Shown in pieces: positions 38,473 through 45,722 of a DNA stretch of 47,136 bases; position 1 is the stretch's first letter; each line of letters starts with the position of its first letter. The translations under genes and the position numbers were made by a program. The notes below the pieces were generated by a model. It was not told the origin of the DNA. It worked only from the letters and a program-made list of their open reading frames with translations, and made no database searches. Source of the stretch: CAZUQA01 sp964622375 (GTDB lineage: Bacteria > Bacillota_I > Bacilli_A > Erysipelotrichales > Erysipelotrichaceae); assembly GCA_964622375.1 (NCBI GenBank), contig CAZUQA010000031.1, positions 1 through 47,136 on the forward strand, written 5' to 3'.

Positions 38473-39153
38473 CTACCAAATATAGGGGATTAAGCGATAC
38501 TTAACCTTTTTTAAATATTCATCATAACCGGGTAAATCCCTGATTAATACGGTTTCCTCATTCTTAATTCTGATTATCATAACAACAGGATACATCAGCA
38601 TAGGTAGCAAAGATAACAACGAGCCCAGGATTAAAGGGATTGAAAGAAACACCAGCATAGACGCCATATATAGGGGATGTCGAACTACACCATACAAACC
38701 GTCAGATATTACCGGTTGATGTTCGGCTACAGTGATGTTGCGCGCAGCGAAGCGATTTTGTTTGATGGTCAAAGTGTACAGATAGTAACCGGCTAAAAAG
38801 ACAACTACAAAAATAAATGAAACTAATAAAGGAATTCGCAGAATGTTGTAGCGATAACTGTAGCCGGCAAGGGCGAATGAGGCAATAAAGACTAGGGAAC
38901 ATAGGATTATAACCAAAACCTGACTTTTTTCTTTTTCTTTGGTAGCAAGACGGCGCTCTAAGGTTTCCGGATCATTTCTAAACAGCGTAAAGCCAAAGGC
39001 GAGCATCGGCAACATTAAGCTAAAAATGAACAACCAACCATTGATAAAGTTAAAAGTACCTGCTGTATAAAAAACTAAAAAACCGATTATGACAAAGCCC
39101 AAAATAAACTTGATACTCACATTTACCAGTAATTTAAATTTATCCTTGTTCAT
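38473..39153 (-). CDS. ICMT/PEMT-like membrane methyltransferase
   Basis: A 226-residue protein with about five hydrophobic segments and the C-terminal SAM-binding region of the isoprenylcysteine methyltransferase-like family: DGLYGVVRHPLYMASM, where the R-H-P motif is diagnostic, then IKNEETVLIRDLPGYDEYLKKVKYRLIP, where Glu-Glu and the Tyr-x-x-Tyr end match the family. Bacterial members methylate unknown small molecules or lipids. The ATG at 39153 lies inside the SnoaL-like gene (14-base overlap), and the PAP2 start follows 36 bases after its stop. Acceptor unknown; probably in the inner membrane. Confidence 0.82.
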   Translation of the reverse strand: MNKDKFKLLVNVSIKFILGFVIIGFLVFYTAGTFNFINGWLFIFSLMLPMLAFGFTLFRNDPETLERRLATKEKEKSQVLVIILCSLVFIASFALAGYSYRYNILRIPLLVSFIFVVVFLAGYYLYTLTIKQNRFAARNITVAEHQPVISDGLYGVVRHPLYMASMLVFLSIPLILGSLLSLLPMLMYPVVMIIRIKNEETVLIRDLPGYDEYLKKVKYRLIPYIW

Positions 39154-39511
39154 TATCTAAAACCTCTTTTCTCCAAATAGGCGGCGAGCTATCCTCGCTC
39201 CAATACTCTTCAAGCCTGGTAATTTTATCAACATTGAAAGCAAAGAAGGAAATTGCATGAAAGCTATGTTTATCCATGCTGACTTTAACTACAGAAACAA
39301 CCTGATTCTCAATTTCTAATAAAGTATTGATAGCTATTTTCCAAGAACCAGGATACTCTTTGTTAACTATTACAAATTGATTCACACTAAATATTTCCTT
39401 GGTATTAGGCCAATAGATAGTAGCATCATCGGAAAAATAAGAAGCTAACTCTTCCCAATTATGTTTGTCCATGATTGACCAAAAGTCGCTTACTACTTGA
39501 ACTTTGTTCAT
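39140..39511 (-). CDS. SnoaL/NTF2-like small protein
   Basis: A 123-residue protein fitting the NTF2-like cone fold: an opening helix (VQVVSDFWSIMDKHNWEELASYFSDDATIYWP is its start; the YFSDDATIYWP strand is typical), then a beta sheet ending in KITRLEEYWSEDSSPPIW, the usual E-x-W finish. Members bind hydrophobic ligands or act as isomerases or hydrolases; nothing here picks one. ATG 39511 is the first of three overlapping genes in which the methyltransferase follows. No clear ribosome-binding site lies before it. Confidence 0.78.
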   Translation of the reverse strand: MNKVQVVSDFWSIMDKHNWEELASYFSDDATIYWPNTKEIFSVNQFVIVNKEYPGSWKIAINTLLEIENQVVSVVKVSMDKHSFHAISFFAFNVDKITRLEEYWSEDSSPPIWRKEVLDNEQG

Positions 39512-39591
39512 GAGTTCATTTTACCTGATATAAAAACAAAGCGAAAGTTCTGATAAAGAAGTTCATGTTTTCGTTGCTTATAAGTGGAAAT

Positions 39592-40284
39592 TTACGGAAG
39601 TGTCAAAGTGTCAATGAAGACAAAATCAGCGATAAATGAATCTCTATCTTTTAAAATAATAGTTACATAATTATACTCATTTGTAATATCTAAAAAAGAG
39701 TTGCCACTGATGTTATAGATTATTGCCGCAGAGATATCAAGCGTGATGATTTCTTCAAGATTACATGTGGGTGAAGATATATAAGGATTAAAATCAATCT
39801 GAATATTATCATCATCTTCCCTTAAAGTCATAACTCGCCCTTTTAAAATCAAGCTAATATCTTTAACATTTTCCATTATTTGAGCTTTATAAAGATTACC
39901 AATTATTACATTAGACATAATAGCCTGTGAGTAGGGGATTTCAAATACCGTTTTACCATCAACTATAAAGAAGCGATTTCCTGAAATGGTAAGTTCATAG
40001 TGTAAATTTTCTTTGGTTGAGATAGTAATTTGATAAAAACTGTTACCATAATATTGGCTTGGGTCTTCTGTAGTTTTTACTAAAACCAGATTTTTCAAAT
40101 AAGTCAGTAGAGAAACAAAATCTTCTTGAGTGGTAAGAACCAAATCAGCAGAAAATAATTGCGGGTAACTAATCTCAATTTTAGTAATTTCATTTACGGT
40201 AAGCTCGTTAAATACTTTTTTGTCAGCTTGGGCACAGCCCAATAACAAAAAACTTAGCAGTAATATGAGCGATATTTTTTTCAT
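39592..40284 (-). CDS. Predicted lipoprotein of unknown family
   Basis: A 230-residue exported lipoprotein. The signal peptide MKKISLILLLSFLLLGC ends in a lipobox L-L-L-G-C, so the mature N-terminus is a lipid-modified Cys anchored to the membrane. The rest is rich in strands (SADLVLTTQEDFVSLLTYL, FYQITISTKENLHYELTIS) with no family I recognise. Start: ATG 40284 with AAGGAAG eight bases upstream; an upstream TTG/ATG extension in the frame would place the signal peptide internally. Follows fba by 60 bases on the same strand. Confidence 0.8.
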   Translation of the reverse strand: MKKISLILLLSFLLLGCAQADKKVFNELTVNEITKIEISYPQLFSADLVLTTQEDFVSLLTYLKNLVLVKTTEDPSQYYGNSFYQITISTKENLHYELTISGNRFFIVDGKTVFEIPYSQAIMSNVIIGNLYKAQIMENVKDISLILKGRVMTLREDDDNIQIDFNPYISSPTCNLEEIITLDISAAIIYNISGNSFLDITNEYNYVTIILKDRDSFIADFVFIDTLTLP

Positions 40285-40344
40285 AGACAAGCTTCCTTGT
40301 ATTAAACAAACAAAAGCAAACAAATAAATAGCTAACTATTATAG

Positions 40345-41280
40345 TTAAATTTTATTGGATGAACCCAAAACATCTTTAATCTTGTGCCTGACAACTTCCC
40401 TAATATTATTACGGGCATCCGTCAAGTATTGCCGCGGATCAAAGTGATCGGGATGTTCTGCGAAATGTTTACGAATTGAAGCAGTCATAGCTAAACGTAA
40501 GTCAGAGTCAATATTGATTTTGCAAACAGCCATAGTGGCAGCTTTACGCAACATGTCTTCCGGGATACCGATAGCATCAGGCATTTGACCACCAAACTCA
40601 TTAATCATAGCGACATATTCCGGCATAACCGAAGAAGCACCATGTAAGACAATGGGGAAATCCGGTAAACGTTTTTGAATTTCTTCCAAGATATCAAAGC
40701 GTAATTGCGGGTTTTGTCCCGGTTTAAACTTATAGGCGCCATGGCTGGTTCCAATAGCGATAGCCAAAGAATCAACACCAGTTCTTTTTACAAATTCCTC
40801 AACTTCATTAGGATCAGTAAATTGCGCGTGTTCATCAGCGACATTAACAGCGTCTTCAATACCGGCTAAGCGACCGAGTTCACCTTCGACAGTAACTCCT
40901 CTTTCGTGAGCGTAATCAACAACCTGTTTGGTTAAAGCAATATTTTCTTCAAAAGGTAAGTGGGAACCATCGATCATTACCGAAGTGAAACCACCATCAA
41001 TACAAGATTTACATAGTTCGAAGGTATCACCATGGTCGAGATGCAGAACAATAGGCAAATCGGTATCTTCAATAGCGGCTTCAACCAATTTCATTAAGTA
41101 ACCATGTTTAGCATATTTTCTGGCTCCGGAAGAAACCTGAAGAACAATCGGCGATTTTTCTTCTTTGGCTGCTTCGGTTATAGCCTGAACAATTTCCATA
41201 TTGTTGACATTGAAAGCGCCAATTGCATAACCTTCATCATAAGCTTTTTTGAACATTCCTTTAGAATTTACTAGTGGCAT
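40345..41280 (-). CDS. fba: Class II fructose-bisphosphate aldolase
   Basis: A 311-residue zinc aldolase of glycolysis (fructose-1,6-bisphosphate to dihydroxyacetone phosphate and glyceraldehyde 3-phosphate). HLDHGDTFELC at 80-90 holds the catalytic Asp82 and the zinc ligand His83; GVTVEGELGRLAG has the typical Glu. AIGTSHGAYKF and the later LHGASSV supply the other zinc His residues and the phosphate loop. Length about the norm. ATG 41280 follows AAGGAGATAGACA. A promoter TTGATA-16-TATGCT lies upstream. A lipoprotein gene follows. Confidence 0.96.
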   Translation of the reverse strand: MPLVNSKGMFKKAYDEGYAIGAFNVNNMEIVQAITEAAKEEKSPIVLQVSSGARKYAKHGYLMKLVEAAIEDTDLPIVLHLDHGDTFELCKSCIDGGFTSVMIDGSHLPFEENIALTKQVVDYAHERGVTVEGELGRLAGIEDAVNVADEHAQFTDPNEVEEFVKRTGVDSLAIAIGTSHGAYKFKPGQNPQLRFDILEEIQKRLPDFPIVLHGASSVMPEYVAMINEFGGQMPDAIGIPEDMLRKAATMAVCKINIDSDLRLAMTASIRKHFAEHPDHFDPRQYLTDARNNIREVVRHKIKDVLGSSNKI

Positions 41281-41305
41281 TGTCTATCTCCTTGTTGTTT
41301 ATACC

Positions 41306-41333
41306 AGCATATAATTTGGCTTACCCTTATCAA
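41306..41333 (-). promoter_or_regulatory. Promoter of fba
   Basis: TTGATA, a 16-base spacer and TATGCT on the minus strand, about 26 bases upstream of the fba ATG. The -10 deviates from consensus at two positions. Confidence 0.5.
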
Positions 41334-41494
41334 AAGTAAGTTTCTTATCACTTTCATTTTACCATATTTAGCGGGTAATATTACTGCTGTCTTTTTTGCA
41401 GGAGGAGAATTAATTTGCCGGATTATGTGTGTTTATTGTTGGAGAGAAACATAATCAACAAAGTAGAGTCACAATTGAGAAAATGAATCTGTGT

Positions 41495-41500
41495 TATAAT
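41495..41500 (+). promoter_or_regulatory. Extended -10 promoter of the OB-fold lipoprotein gene
   Basis: TATAAT preceded by TGT (extended -10), about 50 bases upstream of the ATG. No good -35. Confidence 0.55.
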
Positions 41501-41549
41501 CTATTGGCAACAAATATACTCAAAGAGAAGCTTAGGTGGGGTAGGGAAA

Positions 41550-42878
41550 ATGATTACAAAACGCATTAAGAGTTGTGTTTATATCCTTATAATATTTGCA
41601 GTTTTAAGCGGTTTGTTATCGGGATGTACAGAAACAGAAACAAATGCCGGAACTATTGGCCAACAGATTATTGATGACCTGGGGTTAAAAAATGCTGAGT
41701 TGGTTGTTTATGATAAACAAAGCGATCCCAATAAGCTAATTGGAGAGAAATTCGGTTATAAATCTAAAGCGAGTATTTATTTAGCTGAAGATCGAGATAA
41801 ATATATAATCACTATCGAAGTTTTTCTAAATGAAAAAGACGCTGAATTACGAAATTGGCAGTTTAATGAGACATATGCAATTGAGGATGAACTCTATTCC
41901 CGAAGTGATTGGGGTAAATTCCTCGAAAGTGCATCTATGAGCGGAGATGAAGAGTTAATCCTTATCGGGAATGCTTTTATTAGAATTCGAAATGACAATA
42001 GTGCAAGCTACAAAGAAAAGGCCATCGCAGTAATCAATCTTTTGTCGGACGAATGGAAGAACAGTTTTAGGCAACTTGGTATTAAAGAAGAAACTGAATA
42101 CGATCTCTATAAAGTTGAAAGAAGGTCTTTTATTGAAGAAACTTTAGTAAATAAACGAGATAACTTTATAAAAGAAATTGAAAAAATGTTGGATGAAGTA
42201 GAGCTTGAAGTAATTCAAGCAAGTAGCGATTCGGATGAATCAGAAATTGTGCGATTATACATTGAAATCAAAGCAATTGATATTCCATTGTTTGAAGAAA
42301 GAACTTCAGAAATGTTGAACATGCTCAACGAAACTGCAATGTTAATTTATAGAAACAAGAAAGAAACGGCGAAGCAAATCAATAATACGCTCATGAGTAT
42401 AGAAAAAAATAGAAACCGCGATCTTTTGGAAGCAGTTGAGGAAGAGATTGCTTCACTGACTGATGTTTTCTACGATGAATATCGTGATAATTGGGAAAAG
42501 AAACTGGTTCAACTGGAAATGTTGGTATTTAAAAGTGAATGTAAGACTTATCGGTATGAAGATTTATTGAGGAACCCGGATAATTACTATGGTGAAAAAG
42601 TTTATTTTAAAGGTAAAGTGACCCAAGTTATTATGAAAGATAATGATTGGATTTCTCTACGTATTTATGTGACAGAGAATAAAAGTGGTAAAAAAAGCAA
42701 ATGGTCTAATGATATTTATGTAAACTATCTGAAATTTGCAGGGGCTGAGAACTTTTTGGAAGGGGATATAGTCTATCTTTATGGAACAATGTGCGACCCC
42801 TATACTTATACTACTTCTTCATGGACACAAAGAACTATACCTGAAGTAGTTATAGAGTATATTAGTAGAAGTAAATAA
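41550..42878 (+). CDS. Predicted lipoprotein with C-terminal OB-fold-like domain
   Basis: A 442-residue exported lipoprotein. The signal peptide ends in L-L-S-G-C at about 22-26. Residues about 200-340 are charged and helical (RRSFIEETLVNKRDNFIKEIEKML), suggesting a coiled coil. The C-terminal about 100 residues start with CKTYRYEDLLRNPDNYYGEKV, then FKGKVTQVI and end with DIVYLYGTMC and PEVVIEYI: a pattern seen in small OB-fold modules of Firmicutes lipoproteins. No function is known. ATG 41550 has no close AGGAG (GTAGGGAAA precedes). Convergent with the RT gene. Confidence 0.75.
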   Translation: MITKRIKSCVYILIIFAVLSGLLSGCTETETNAGTIGQQIIDDLGLKNAELVVYDKQSDPNKLIGEKFGYKSKASIYLAEDRDKYIITIEVFLNEKDAELRNWQFNETYAIEDELYSRSDWGKFLESASMSGDEELILIGNAFIRIRNDNSASYKEKAIAVINLLSDEWKNSFRQLGIKEETEYDLYKVERRSFIEETLVNKRDNFIKEIEKMLDEVELEVIQASSDSDESEIVRLYIEIKAIDIPLFEERTSEMLNMLNETAMLIYRNKKETAKQINNTLMSIEKNRNRDLLEAVEEEIASLTDVFYDEYRDNWEKKLVQLEMLVFKSECKTYRYEDLLRNPDNYYGEKVYFKGKVTQVIMKDNDWISLRIYVTENKSGKKSKWSNDIYVNYLKFAGAENFLEGDIVYLYGTMCDPYTYTTSSWTQRTIPEVVIEYISRSK

Positions 42879-42985
42879 AAACTGACTTTTCGATAGCGGA
42901 GATATTGGTATGGTGGTCATTTTCATACAGTTTTTCTGCAGTGAAAAGTCTTTTGGCTAAAACTCTTAACAATAAGAAATTTACT

Positions 42986-44221
42986 TTATAAATCAAGGGC
43001 TGTCAACTTTAAGGAACGACTTTTGCTAAATTTATAATACTCGTTTATCAATGTGCGATATCCTAGCTTCTTTAAATAAGCATAATCGATATATTTGTAA
43101 TTCTTTTTAGTGTGGCTACCGGAGCACATATAGCGAAGTTGTTGTTGATAGTAGATATCGAGAAGACGCAAAGACTTACTGGTATTGATAACCGGGAAAT
43201 ACCAAAGCGTCCAATTCAAATCGGTATCTTGTCGAATTAAGAAAAACTTACGGTTGAATTTTTTGATCATTAGAGTTAACGCTTTCTCTAAAGAGAAGTC
43301 TTTTTTGTGCTGAGCACGGACTAAGGAGCGAGCGGCTCGACGAATTTTCTTTTTGGTTTTAATTATCGTAGCTTGCGATAGATCAATAATGCCATTATTG
43401 TAGTTAAAGCCTAAAAAGTCAAAAGCTTCTTGCGGCTTGATGATTTTTGTTTTGGTGTGGTTCAGGCTTAATTGATACTTGTCGAGATATTTCGCGATTG
43501 TAGCTATGACTTCTGACAATTCTTCTTCATGGGCAAAAACAATAATATCATCAGCATAGCGGGCATAAGTGATACCCCGTTGATAAAACTCAGCATCCAT
43601 TTCCGTTAAATACAGATTAGCCAAGAAGGAAGATAAAGGAGTTCCTGCCATAATACCTTTTTGTTCTTGGATTAATTGATCACGATAGATGACATTGGGA
43701 TTTTCCAACAATTTAGCAATAAGGTCAATTAAGGGATTATCAGAAATCTTAATCCTTAAGATTTCTAACATTAAATCAATATTGATGGTATTGAAGTAAT
43801 TGGCGATATCAATTTTATAGGCGTATTTATTCTTCAACTGCCGGTCACTGATAATATGTTTGAAAGCACGTTTTGAGCCGCCATTATCAGAACCGGAGAA
43901 ACAATAAGGACTAAGACAAGTAGAATAACGGCGTAATTGTTTAGCTAAGACTTTCAACCATAATTGCTCTTTGAGAGTATAACTATAAACTGTCCTTTTC
44001 TTTTCGGCTATTACTTTATTTATGATAATCTTCTTAGCAGTTGAAAAAGCATAGTTACCGGTGCTGATATCCTGTGTCAATGTTTTATAGCTGTTATCAG
44101 CCAACATTTCATTGAGCAACTTCTTTTCTTTGTTATTTAAGCGATGGAATTTGTCCTTTTCCGCATAAAAAGCTTCCCAGGTTTTCTTATAGAGCAATTG
44201 CTTAATTACACTTTTTTCCAT
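42986..44221 (-). CDS. Stand-alone reverse transcriptase with structured upstream RNA
   Basis: A 411-residue RT. The catalytic motif A is KIDIANYF with Asp138; motif B is GIMAGTPLSSFLANLYL at 189-205; motif C is YARYADDIIVF with Asp224 and Asp225; then LNHTKTKIIKP and FDFLGFNYNNG (motifs D/E). After about 300 comes a thumb-like part (KTKKKIRRAARSLVRA), then a conserved tail (TLWYFPVINTSKSLRL, KLGYRTLINEYYKF). There is no HNH endonuclease, no protease and no fused effector. The tail is closest to bacterial group-II-like or unclassified RTs. I start at ATG 44221 (MEKSVIKQLL): the 15 extra codons to TTG 44266 lie in the leader RNA. No ribosome-binding site is visible. Class unassigned. Confidence 0.88.
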   Translation of the reverse strand: MEKSVIKQLLYKKTWEAFYAEKDKFHRLNNKEKKLLNEMLADNSYKTLTQDISTGNYAFSTAKKIIINKVIAEKKRTVYSYTLKEQLWLKVLAKQLRRYSTCLSPYCFSGSDNGGSKRAFKHIISDRQLKNKYAYKIDIANYFNTINIDLMLEILRIKISDNPLIDLIAKLLENPNVIYRDQLIQEQKGIMAGTPLSSFLANLYLTEMDAEFYQRGITYARYADDIIVFAHEEELSEVIATIAKYLDKYQLSLNHTKTKIIKPQEAFDFLGFNYNNGIIDLSQATIIKTKKKIRRAARSLVRAQHKKDFSLEKALTLMIKKFNRKFFLIRQDTDLNWTLWYFPVINTSKSLRLLDIYYQQQLRYMCSGSHTKKNYKYIDYAYLKKLGYRTLINEYYKFSKSRSLKLTALDL

Positions 44222-44232
44222 ATTTTGCCAAT

Positions 44233-44367
44233 AAAAAAGCAAAGAAATTTGTCTTAAGAAAGGCAATTTGCCTTCGTACGAGAACGTACCTAATCACCGA
44301 CTATCAACAGTATATTTTACGATTAGGCTGGTTCCTCCGATAGTACCGTTACCGGTATTTCTTTGCT
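44233..44367 (-). ncRNA. Structured RNA in front of the reverse transcriptase
   Basis: A 130-nt element closed by a perfect 11-bp stem: AGCAAAGAAAT at 44357-44367 (sense on the minus strand) with ATTTCTTTGCT at 44238-44248. Inside, in order on the minus strand, are a TACCG-GTAA-CGGTA hairpin (44344-44357, GNRA-type loop), a linker GGAGGAACCAG, a CCTAATC/GATTAGG stem (44321-44327 with 44289-44295), a GTACG-TTCT-CGTAC hairpin (44276-44289), and AAGGCA-AAT-TGCCTT (44260-44274). ACTATC (44339-44344) can pair with GATAGT in the large loop (44300-44305), a pseudoknot. A T-run follows the closing stem. The RT ATG lies 17 bases after that stem. Confidence 0.75.
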
Positions 44368-44373
44368 AGGAAT

Positions 44374-44402
44374 ATTCTAATATGCAACTAGTGAAAATGC
44401 AA
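44374..44402 (-). promoter_or_regulatory. Promoter of the RT-associated RNA
   Basis: TTGCAT, a 17-base spacer and TAGAAT on the minus strand. With the usual -7 to +1 distance, transcription starts at 44367, which is the first base of the 11-bp closing stem. Confidence 0.7.
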
Positions 44403-44414
44403 GAATAGTGCCGG

Positions 44415-44443
44415 TTGAATAAAGGGACAAGAAAAGGTAAAAT
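44415..44443 (+). promoter_or_regulatory. Promoter of murA, close to its start codon
   Basis: TTGAAT, a 17-base spacer and TAAAAT on the plus strand. The predicted +1 is near 44450, only about four bases before the murA ATG at 44454, so the mRNA would be nearly leaderless. It is back-to-back with the promoter of the RT-associated RNA. Confidence 0.6.
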
Positions 44444-44453
44444 ACTGGTAGTT

Positions 44454-45713
44454 ATGAGTGAAGTTTTTGTAATCAAGGGTGGTAAAGCCCTTAAAGGAAA
44501 AGTAAGAATCAGCGGTTCGAAAAACGCAACTGTCGCCTTAATTCCGGCGGCAGTCTTGGCTAATGAACCGGTGCATATAACCGGAATACCGAAAATTTCC
44601 GATGTTGCTGCCTTAAGCAAACTTTTAGGAGAGCTCAATTGTGAAGTACAAGCAATCAACGGGAATGAACTTATCATTAATCCGGCGAAAATGATCAATA
44701 TTTCTTTAGAAGACGATTCAGTAACTAAGTTAAGAGCTTCCTACTATTTCATGGGCGCCTTATTAGGGAAATATAAAGAAGTATCGATCAGAATGTCCGG
44801 AGGCTGTGATTTAGGGCCGCGGCCCATTGATTTGCATCTTAAGGGCTTTGAAGCTTTGGGAGCGCAGATAGATTACAGTCGCGGTATTTATCATCTAAAA
44901 GCTGAGAAACTTTGCGGCAATAAAATCTTTTTAGATATTGCCTCGGTTGGAGCTACCATCAATATCATGATGGCGGCAGTTTACGCCGAAGGGCGAACGA
45001 CAATCGAAAACGCTGCTCGCGAGCCGGAAATCATTGATGTTGCCAATCTCTTAAATAAAATGGGGGCCAGAATTCGCGGCGCGGGAACCACAGTTCTCAC
45101 TATCGATGGGGTGAAATATCTTGGGGGCTGCTTTCACGAGATTATCCCCGATCGTATTGAAGCCGGGACTTATGTCATCATGGCAGCGACAGCTGCCGAA
45201 GACATGATTATTGAAAATGTCATCCCTTTACATATTGAATCATTGATTGCCAAGCTCAGAGAAATGAAAGCTGATGTTGAAGTTGGTATCGACTACATTC
45301 ACATTAAAAGAGTAGCGGAATTAGTAGCGACTGATATCAAAACACGGCCATACCCCGGCTTAGCAACCGACCTCCAACAGCCTTTCAGTGTGTTGATGAC
45401 TCAAGCTACGGGGATTTCCCAAATTGTCGAAACAATCTACCAAGACCGCTTTAAACAATGTAAAGATCTCAATAAAATGGGAGCGAAAATCGAAGTCAAA
45501 CAAGGTTTTTGTCTAATTGAAGGTCCGACGAAACTATATGGTTGTGATGTGGAAGCTACCGACTTAAGAGGCGGAGCAGCCATGGTGATTGCCGCTTTAA
45601 TAGCGGAAGGGGAAACAACCATCAACGAAGTTTTCCATATTGATCGCGGTTATGAAGGCATCGACGATAAGCTACGGGAACTTGGAGCTGATATCGTTAG
45701 AATCGAAAAATAG
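44454..45713 (+). CDS. murA: UDP-N-acetylglucosamine 1-carboxyvinyltransferase
   Basis: A 419-residue MurA, the first committed step of peptidoglycan precursor synthesis: it transfers enolpyruvate from PEP to UDP-GlcNAc. [13 protein letters not shown] (about 22-34) has the conserved Lys-Asn pair, and the active-site Cys, the fosfomycin target, is present in [22 protein letters not shown]'s first part (Cys118). Domain 2 has [15 protein letters not shown] 44454 ([13 protein letters not shown]) is at the family's first strand; the longer TTG form begins inside the promoter. No Shine-Dalgarno precedes it. Convergent with lplA. Confidence 0.95.
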   Translation: MSEVFVIKGGKALKGKVRISGSKNATVALIPAAVLANEPVHITGIPKISDVAALSKLLGELNCEVQAINGNELIINPAKMINISLEDDSVTKLRASYYFMGALLGKYKEVSIRMSGGCDLGPRPIDLHLKGFEALGAQIDYSRGIYHLKAEKLCGNKIFLDIASVGATINIMMAAVYAEGRTTIENAAREPEIIDVANLLNKMGARIRGAGTTVLTIDGVKYLGGCFHEIIPDRIEAGTYVIMAATAAEDMIIENVIPLHIESLIAKLREMKADVEVGIDYIHIKRVAELVATDIKTRPYPGLATDLQQPFSVLMTQATGISQIVETIYQDRFKQCKDLNKMGAKIEVKQGFCLIEGPTKLYGCDVEATDLRGGAAMVIAALIAEGETTINEVFHIDRGYEGIDDKLRELGADIVRIEK

Positions 45714-45722
45714 TTATTAAAA

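Noticed and set aside
44222..44266. RT start at TTG 44266
   Set aside because: The extra 15 codons fall in the structured RNA (P5 hairpin and closing stem), which is better explained as RNA.
42986..44367. Retron (msr-msd plus RT)
   Set aside because: The closing 11-bp stem recalls the retron a1/a2 repeats, but no long msd hairpin is present and the RT shows no NAxxH or VTG signatures that I can see.
44233..44367. Group II intron remnant (domain V/VI)
   Set aside because: No AGC-triad domain V hairpin with the expected bulge, and no intron boundary; the element is closed by its own stem.
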